NCBI GenBank assembly: GCA_014804225.1
Contig: JAAVAF010000124.1
Span: 1 to 6,328 of the forward strand
Direction: 5' to 3'
Length of the DNA: 6,328 bases
From: Lachnospiraceae bacterium
GTDB lineage: Bacteria; Bacillota; Clostridia; Lachnospirales; Lachnospiraceae
The notes below the pieces were generated by a model. It saw nothing but the letters and a program-made list of their open reading frames with translations. It had not been told where the DNA came from and made no database searches. Positions within the stretch are counted from its first letter, which is position 1. Each line of letters opens with the position of its first letter. Made by a program: the position numbers and the translations under genes. Shown here in pieces: positions 1 to 5,400 of this stretch.

Positions 1-417
1 GATACAGCACAGGTTGGACCGCAGATTTCAGAGCACCTTGGCATTCCTGTTATTTCGTATGCACAGAACATTAAGATAGAGGGCGACAGCGTTGTCGTTG
101 AGCGTCAGTATGATGACAGATATCATGTATTAAAGGCAAAGATGCCTTGTTTGATTACTGCACTTGCAGAGTTAAATGAGCCTCGTTATATGACTCCCGG
201 TGGAATCTTTGATGCATATAAGTCAGAGATTACAACATGGGGCAGAGCAGACTTAAAAGATGTAGAAGACTCAAATCTTGGATTAAAGGGTTCGCCGACA
301 CAGATTGCGAGAGCATCTGACAAGGTTCGTAAAGGTCAGGGCGAGAAGGTTACGTTAGATGCTTCCGAGTCCGTAGAATACATCATGAACAAGTTAAAGG
401 AAAAGCATGTTATTTAA
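1..417 (+). CDS. etfB: Electron transfer flavoprotein beta subunit, 3' part (5' end outside window)
   Basis: This frame is open from base 1 to the TAA at 415-417 and gives the last 138 residues of a protein whose family is usually about 260 residues. The first half, including the start codon, lies upstream. The opening residues DTAQVGPQISEHLGIP match the EtfB segment that follows the conserved Asp-Gly nucleotide-binding region. The tail with GLKGSPTQIARASDK and the terminal KLKEKHVI is typical of EtfB from anaerobic Firmicutes. EtfB pairs with EtfA in the cytoplasm to carry electrons between NADH or ferredoxin and flavin dehydrogenases such as butyryl-CoA dehydrogenase. Flavin-based electron bifurcation is plausible from the clostridial style, but the N-terminal half needed to judge it is missing. 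etfA follows after 28 nt, so the two are surely co-transcribed. The Met at 142 is internal and is not the start. Confidence 0.95.
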   Translation, partial: DTAQVGPQISEHLGIPVISYAQNIKIEGDSVVVERQYDDRYHVLKAKMPCLITALAELNEPRYMTPGGIFDAYKSEITTWGRADLKDVEDSNLGLKGSPTQIARASDKVRKGQGEKVTLDASESVEYIMNKLKEKHVI

Positions 418-445
418 TATGTTGATATAGTAATGGAGGTTTATC

Positions 446-1489
446 ATGAATTTAGAAGAATATAAAGGCGTGTTTGTCTTCGCACAGCAGGTAGATAACA
501 AGGTAAGCGGAATTGCGCTTGAGCTGATTGGCGAAGGAAAAAGACTGGCAGAAAAGTTATCGACAGAGGTAACAGCAGTATTGGTCGGAAGCGATGTAAA
601 AGGCTTAGCAGATGAGCTTGCAGCTTACGGCGCAGACAAGGTAATCGTTGTAGATGATCCGGAATTAAAGGAATACAGAACAGAGCCTTACGCTCATGCT
701 TTGGCATCTGTTATCAACAAGTATAAGCCCGAGATTTTACTTGTAGGTGCAACGGCAATCGGACGTGACTTAGGACCAAGAGTTTCGGCAAGAGTTCATA
801 CTGGATTGACTGCTGACTGTACATCCCTTGAGATTGGCGATTTCCCGATTAACCCGATTCCTGGAAAGGAGCAGAAGCACAATCAGCTCTTGATGACAAG
901 ACCCGCATTTGGCGGAAATACAATTGCCACGATTGCATGTCCCGATTTCAGACCGCAGATGGCAACGGTTCGTCCCGGCGTTATGCAAAAGCTTGACAAG
1001 AAAGAAGGCGCAAAGGCCGTTATCGAGGAGTTTAATCCCGGATTTACACCAGACAGCAAGTATGTAGAGATTGTAGAGATTGTTAAAAATATCACAGATA
1101 CAGTTGACATTATGGATGCTAAGATTTTGGTATCAGGCGGACGTGGCGTAGGAAGCCCTGAGAACTTCAAGCTTTTAGATGATTTGGCAGAAGCAATCGG
1201 CGGCACGGTAAGCTGCTCGCGTGCAGTGGTAGACGCAGGCTGGAAGAGCAAAGATTTACAGGTCGGACAGACCGGTAAAACCGTTCGTCCTACGGTTTAC
1301 TTCGCAATTGGTATTTCCGGTGCGATACAGCACTTGGCAGGTATGGAAGAATCGGACATCATTGTTGCAATCAATAAAGATGAAACAGCTCCGATCTTTG
1401 ATGTAGCGGACTATGGCGTTGTAGGCGATTTGAATAAGATTGTACCGATGCTTACAGAGCAGATTAAGGCTGCAGTAGCAAATAAGTAA
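446..1489 (+). CDS. etfA: Electron transfer flavoprotein alpha subunit
   Basis: A complete 347-residue protein, a normal EtfA length. The start at 446 is backed by GGAGG at 435-439 with a 6-nt spacer. Residues 1-200 form the N-terminal alpha/beta domain shared with EtfB (VFVFAQQ, VLVGS, and ILLVGATAIGRDLGPR, the conserved EtfA block). Residues about 220-347 form the FAD-binding domain. It shows the SGGRG motif (230-234), GQTGKTVRP (274-282), IGISGAIQH (288-296) and the AIN-K-D segment around N310, all of which contact FAD in the family. With EtfB it makes the cytoplasmic ETF heterodimer that exchanges electrons with acyl-CoA dehydrogenases. The partner dehydrogenase is not in the window, so butyrate formation is only an inference. 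The gene is second of the pair after etfB and is followed at once by a terminator, so it ends the operon. Confidence 0.97.
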   Translation: MNLEEYKGVFVFAQQVDNKVSGIALELIGEGKRLAEKLSTEVTAVLVGSDVKGLADELAAYGADKVIVVDDPELKEYRTEPYAHALASVINKYKPEILLVGATAIGRDLGPRVSARVHTGLTADCTSLEIGDFPINPIPGKEQKHNQLLMTRPAFGGNTIATIACPDFRPQMATVRPGVMQKLDKKEGAKAVIEEFNPGFTPDSKYVEIVEIVKNITDTVDIMDAKILVSGGRGVGSPENFKLLDDLAEAIGGTVSCSRAVVDAGWKSKDLQVGQTGKTVRPTVYFAIGISGAIQHLAGMEESDIIVAINKDETAPIFDVADYGVVGDLNKIVPMLTEQIKAAVANK

Positions 1490-1509
1490 TTTAAAAATAT
1501 TTTTATAAG

Positions 1510-1545
1510 AAAACCTCAAAGATTTGTTCTTTGGGGTTTTATTTT
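1510..1545 (+). terminator. Intrinsic terminator of the etfBA operon
   Basis: Arms AAAACCTCAAAGA (1510-1522) and TCTTTGGGGTTTT (1528-1540) pair over 13 bp with one T-G wobble around a 5-nt loop (TTTGT). The T-rich end of the right arm runs into ATTTT. It lies 20 nt after the etfA stop and separates the ETF unit from the Uma2-type gene. Confidence 0.9.
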
Positions 1546-1559
1546 GTCGAAAGATAGGT

Positions 1560-1565
1560 TATAAT
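1560..1565 (+). promoter_or_regulatory. Probable -10 box for the Uma2-family gene
   Basis: A perfect TATAAT lies 43 nt upstream of the ATG at 1609 and just after the etfA terminator, where a new promoter is expected. No good -35 box is seen: at 17-nt spacing the hexamer is TTTTAT (1537-1542), inside the right arm of the terminator, and TTGTCG (1544-1549) is too close. The promoter may therefore be weak or need an activator. Confidence 0.5.
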
Positions 1566-1608
1566 CAAATACGAATACATCGAAACACAACAGATAAGGA
1601 GAATCAAA

Positions 1609-2151
1609 ATGGCATTAACTGAATTAAATACGTATACAATAAATGATATATACAATCTCCCTGACGGACAGCGAGCAGAGCTGATTGACGGAAAGGTTTA
1701 TTATATGGCGCCTTCCACAAGGGGGCACCAGCGAATCGTAGGAGAGCTCTTTGCGACAATACGGGAGCATATCAGGAAAAATAACGGAAAGGGCGAGGTC
1801 GATATCGCACCGTTTGGTGTATTCATAGACGCAGATGACAAGAGCTATGTTGAGCCGGATATCTGCGTAATTCTCGACCCGAACAAGTTAGATGATAAAG
1901 GCTGTAACGGCGCACCTGACTGGATTATAGAGGTCGTATCGCCCGCAAGCAGAAAGGTTGATTACACGACAAAGCTTTTTAAGTATCGTTCTGCGGGTGT
2001 GCGCGAGTATTGGCTTGTGGATTTTGACAAAAGCAGAGTGATGGTCTATAATTTTTCTCAGGACGACTTGACGGAATACAGCTTTACGGAGGATATTCCT
2101 GCGGGGATTTACTCGGATTTGGTAATCCGGATGTCAAATTTGGAGTTGTAA
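1609..2151 (+). CDS. Uma2 (DUF820) family PD-(D/E)XK nuclease-like protein
   Basis: A 180-residue protein, the usual size for the Uma2/DUF820 family. The start at 1609 has AAGGAG at 1596-1601 with a 7-nt spacer. The family landmarks are present in order: AELIDGKVYYMAP (23-35), the conserved His in RGHQR (H40), YVEPDI (80-85), PDWIIEVVSPASRKVDY (103-119), K122, and the closing AGVREYWLVD (129-138). By family logic the nuclease-fold acidic and basic residues would be E24, D84, E108 and K122, so the active site looks intact. Family members are annotated as putative restriction-like endonucleases. They often occur as scattered copies in cyanobacteria and Firmicutes, and their biological role is not settled. 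No methylase, toxin partner or mobile element is adjacent. The gene stands alone between two terminators with its own -10 box. Family assignment is firm; activity is inferred. Confidence 0.9.
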   Translation: MALTELNTYTINDIYNLPDGQRAELIDGKVYYMAPSTRGHQRIVGELFATIREHIRKNNGKGEVDIAPFGVFIDADDKSYVEPDICVILDPNKLDDKGCNGAPDWIIEVVSPASRKVDYTTKLFKYRSAGVREYWLVDFDKSRVMVYNFSQDDLTEYSFTEDIPAGIYSDLVIRMSNLEL

Positions 2152-2182
2152 TTGATTGCGGAAAAGCATAATTGGATTTGAG

Positions 2183-2212
2183 AGTGGGAATCGGAAACGG
2201 TTTCCACTTTTT
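2183..2212 (+). terminator. Intrinsic terminator after the Uma2-family gene (GAAA tetraloop)
   Basis: Arms AGTGGGAATCG (2183-2193) and CGGTTTCCACT (2198-2208) pair over 11 bp with two G-T wobbles and are closed by a GAAA tetraloop (2194-2197). TTTT follows at 2209-2212. It lies 31 nt past the Uma2 stop, a normal distance. The upper stem also reads as an operator-like inverted repeat (separate entry). Confidence 0.85.
2193..2205. promoter_or_regulatory. Possible cre/LacI-family operator-like inverted repeat
   Basis: GGAAAC (2193-2198) and GTTTCC (2200-2205) are perfect inverted arms around one G. The 14-mer starting at 2192 (CGGAAACGGTTTCC) agrees with the CcpA cre pattern TGNNANCGNTNNCA at all fixed positions except the two outer ones. 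It lies about 285 nt before the pectinase start, so control of that catabolic gene is conceivable. It is wholly contained in the terminator hairpin, which alone could explain the symmetry. Confidence 0.25.
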
Positions 2213-2253
2213 ATGTATCGAAATGGTGAAAAACGCGAAGAACTATTTTTGCG

Positions 2254-2280
2254 TTTACTTATATATAAATTCAGTATAAA
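2254..2280 (+). promoter_or_regulatory. Weak candidate promoter for the pectinase gene
   Basis: TTTACT (2254-2259) and TATAAA (2275-2280) match the sigma-A -35 and -10 boxes at 4/6 and 5/6 positions, with a shortish 15-nt spacer. An alternative is TTGTAA (2364-2369) with GATAAC (2386-2391), at 16-nt spacing and 4/6 each. Neither is compelling in such A/T-rich DNA. A promoter is required because the upstream gene has its own terminator. Confidence 0.25.
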
Positions 2281-2429
2281 AATAAATACGTGTACGCGCA
2301 CAATAAATGCATATTTTACAAAAAATGAAATGGAACTTTGTGAAAATATAAGTAATATCGAGGTTGTAAATATTGTATAAAACATGATAACATAAAATTA
2401 TGCAACAAATTTTAAGTTTTTAACATGGA

Positions 2430-2471
2430 TTTTGCACGAGCACAGAATGAATATTTTGCGCAAGCGCGGAA
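2430..2471 (+). repeat. Two imperfect 18-nt direct repeats, 24-nt period, in the pectinase leader
   Basis: TTTTGCACGAGCACAGAA (2430-2447) and TTTTGCGCAAGCGCGGAA (2454-2471) match at 14 of 18 positions, and all four differences are A/G changes. The second copy contains the palindrome TTGCGCAA (2456-2463). The repeats end 18 nt before the ATG, next to the Shine-Dalgarno site, so protein binding to RNA or DNA, or a decayed duplication, are all possible. Confidence 0.5.
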
Positions 2472-2477
2472 CAGAAC

Positions 2478-2482
2478 AGGAG
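2478..2482 (+). promoter_or_regulatory. Ribosome binding site fixing the pectinase start
   Basis: AGGAG lies 7 nt before the ATG at 2490. The protein then begins with a classic signal peptide, so this start is well supported over the later in-frame Met codons of the same signal peptide (residues 13 and 21-23). Confidence 0.85.
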
Positions 2483-2489
2483 AAAGCGT

Positions 2490-5400
2490 ATGAATAAATT
2501 AAAGAATGGGCTTACAAAACGTGTTATGGCAGTGATATTATCGGGTGCGATGATGATGTCAAACGCGATTTGGTCCGACATGACTGCATTGGCGGCAGAG
2601 CCGGAACTGCAGACAGAGGTAACAGAAGAAATTGAGGAAGTCCTTGAAACACAGGAGGAAGAAACCTTAACGGAAAAAACTTTGACGGAAGAAACAGAGG
2701 AACTGGAAACGACGGATCAAAAATCTGTTAAGGAAGAAGAAGCAGAAAAAACAGAAGCGTCTTCAAACGAAACGGTGACTGTTATGGAAGAAGCAGAGGA
2801 ACCGGGAACGGAGGAAACAACAGAAACAGGCTCCGGTGATGAGGAAGAGAGCGCTACAGAATGTTCCGGTGAGGAAGAAATGCTGCAGGCAGCACCTGTT
2901 TCTATTATCGAGAGTAATGGCTGGCATGAAAGTGCATATATAAAATGGAATCCGGTTGAAGGTGCTGACAGCTATAATGTATATTACAAGAAGGATGGAA
3001 CCGATAAGTATACGAAAATTGACGATCAGCTGATTAGAGGATACAAAGATTACTTTATTGCAGATGTTTTGGGACTGACAAAGGGGGATTATATTCTCAA
3101 GGTCGTTCCTGTTGCGGATGGAACCGAGATTGCGGGAGCGGAAGTCGAAACAGGTAAATTGTCGGTTGATAATTATGTAAGAGAAGGATTTGCTTTCTCA
3201 CCAAATTCGCCTTATAAGTATACAACAGGAGCATATAATCAGGATGGAACGCTGAAATCGGATGCGGATGTTTTATATGTAACGAATGCAAATAAAGATA
3301 CATTAGGGGAGGTATTGAGCCAAAGAGAAAAAAGCAAAAGTGAAAAGCCGATCGCGATACGTTTGCTGGGAAAAGTCGGAATGCCAAAAGACACTGTAAA
3401 TTATATGATAGCGGTACAAAATACGAAAAACGTTACGATTGAGGGCGTGGGAGATGATGCTGTTCTTCACGGCTGCGGTTTTACAATGAAAAGAGCCTGC
3501 AATATTGAGGTGCGGAATTTCGCTATCATGTGGTATGGCGGAGGTGAAGATCCGAGTGCAAAGGGTGATGGTGACAGCCTGTCTTTTGATACGGACAACA
3601 AAAATATATGGGTACACAACATGGATTTCTTTTATGGTATCGGAAAGGACTCAGATCAGGCAAAAGGCGATGGTTCCATAGATTTAAAAGCAAAAACAGA
3701 TTATGTCACTATTTCCTATAACCATTTTTGGGATTCGGGAAAAGCCTTGGTTTTGGGAGGTCCTTGGGAGGTAAGCAATTGGTTCAATGATGAGGCGAAA
3801 GTCTTTGCAACATATCATCATAACTGGTTTGACCACTCCGATTCAAGACATCCAAGATGTGTTTCCGGCAGTGCGCATGTTTATAATAACTATTATGACG
3901 GTGTTGCAAAATATGGACCAGGTGCGGCAATGAACGCGTCTGTTTTTGTTGAAAACAATTATTTCAGAAATTGTCCAAGACCGATGCTGATTGCCACGCA
4001 GGGAAGCGATGTTTGGGAAAGTGCGACAGGAAAATATGCTACGAAAGGAACGCTGTCAGGACAGGGCGGCGGAATGATTAAGGAATGTGGTAACACAATT
4101 ATTGGGACAAAAAGATTTATTACACAGCTCAATACTCCATCCGGTCAGGAACATGAAGGGCAGATTGACGCATATCATGTAGAAAATCGTGATGAGAAGG
4201 TTCCTGATACGGTAAAAGCACTGAAACCTGTGGTTGATGGAGATAATAAAGAAATTTACGCAACTTATAATAATTTTGATACAGATCCGGATGTTATGTA
4301 CGATTATAACGTTGAAACTGCCGAACAAGCAAAAGAAACAGTTATGAAAGAGGCAGGTAGACGTAACGGTGGAGACTTTAAATATACGTTTGATAATGCC
4401 GTTCAGGACTCGAATTCCGATGTTATACCTGAATTACAGAATGCTGTCAAGAATTATGAGACAAAGCTGATTTCTGTTCAGGGAATGACAGGGGATCCGA
4501 ATGAAGGAAAGGACCCCGAAAGTAAACCGGATCCCGATAAACCAGATCCCGATAAACCAGATCCTGATAAACCAGATCCGGACAACCCGGGGGATAACAA
4601 TACGCCCACAAATGACTGGAATGCTGATATGGAAGTACCAAGCTGGCTTAATCTTGATAGTGCTGAAAAGGGAGGAACAAGCAAGGATCATAAAGTGTTC
4701 CAGGATATGGACAGCGGTCTGGCTTCACAAAAAAACAGATATACTGTTACGAGCGGTTCGGTTATAACAATAAACCTTGATTCGGCATCTGTTGTTAAGG
4801 TATATATTGCAGGTGATAATAACAGTGATGGTAAAGGTACTGTTACAGCAAATCTTGATGGTGCGGATGTCGGAACATATTCTTTGCCTGGAAGGAAAAA
4901 TAATGCTGCTAAACCTTTTGCAATTACAACCACAAAGGGAGGAACTCTTACATTAACAAGCAGTTATAATAGTCTGCTCTACAAAATCACAATAAGCAGT
5001 GATTCGGAAGATCCGGATGATCCTGTTGTAAAAGAAAAATATGATGTAACCTTAAAGATTACAAACCCTACCGCTAAAGCAGCAAGCCTGACTATCGGTG
5101 AAACGACAATAGAGGTTGCGGCAAATGACACAAAGGAAGAGATTGTTCAGCTTACGACAGGCAATCACTCTGTTGCAGTTTCCGGTGCACAGTTAAAGGC
5201 AAATCCGTCAACGATCACCGTAGCTGCCCAAGAGACACAAACAATCGAAATTGCACTTGAGGAAATTTCGGAAAATGTTATTGTTACCGATAAAGACGGT
5301 GCATATCTTGGCGGTTATGAAAAAATCGCTGATGCGCTTGCCGCGGAAACTACGGTTAATGGCAGTGTCATCTCCGTAATGCCGGGAACTTACGAAGAAA

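Larger units (their letters stand above)
2152..2489. other. Intergenic region between the Uma2-family gene and the pectinase gene
   Basis: This 338-nt gap is A/T-rich in its middle and holds no convincing gene. A 74-codon frame from a TTG at 2156 runs through the terminator and has no family look. Besides the entries listed separately it contains a 12-bp palindrome, CATAA-AA-TTATG (2391-2402), which could be a regulator site or chance in A/T-rich DNA. It also has a short AAACGC/GCGTTT inverted repeat (2231-2236 and 2251-2256). The pectinase transcript must begin somewhere here, giving a leader of perhaps 90-200 nt. I recognised no known riboswitch or T-box. Confidence 0.7.

Noticed and set aside
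142..417. A separate 91-codon gene starting at ATG 142
   Set aside because: The same frame is open from base 1 and the upstream residues are clear EtfB sequence, so 142 is an internal Met.
883..1251. 122-codon minus-strand frame within etfA
   Set aside because: Antisense to conserved EtfA motifs; no start signal or family resemblance.
2231..2256. Second hairpin AAACGC/GCGTTT as a terminator
   Set aside because: Only 6 bp with a 14-nt loop and no following T-run.
2290..2301. GTGTACGCGCAC near-palindrome as an operator
   Set aside because: Symmetry is partial and no consensus is recognised; chance is the simpler explanation.
2156..2380. Small 74-codon plus-strand frame starting at TTG 2156
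   Set aside because: It begins right after the Uma2 stop, reads through the terminator hairpin into A/T-rich DNA, lacks a ribosome binding site and resembles no family.
3097..3617. Overlapping minus-strand frames of about 100 codons
   Set aside because: They lie antisense to the well-conserved FnIII-like and PL1 coding sequence and look like chance frames.
4434..4691. Minus-strand frames and a plus-strand frame (4501-4767) with repetitive Ile/Phe/Trp or Asn/Gln/Ile patterns
   Set aside because: They are shadows of the 15-nt repeat encoding the KPDPD linker; the real frame continues unbroken on both sides.
4812..4841. Dockerin-like calcium loop (GDNNSDGKG)
   Set aside because: Only a single loop is present, without the paired repeat and helix pattern of dockerins, and it sits in a beta-rich module.
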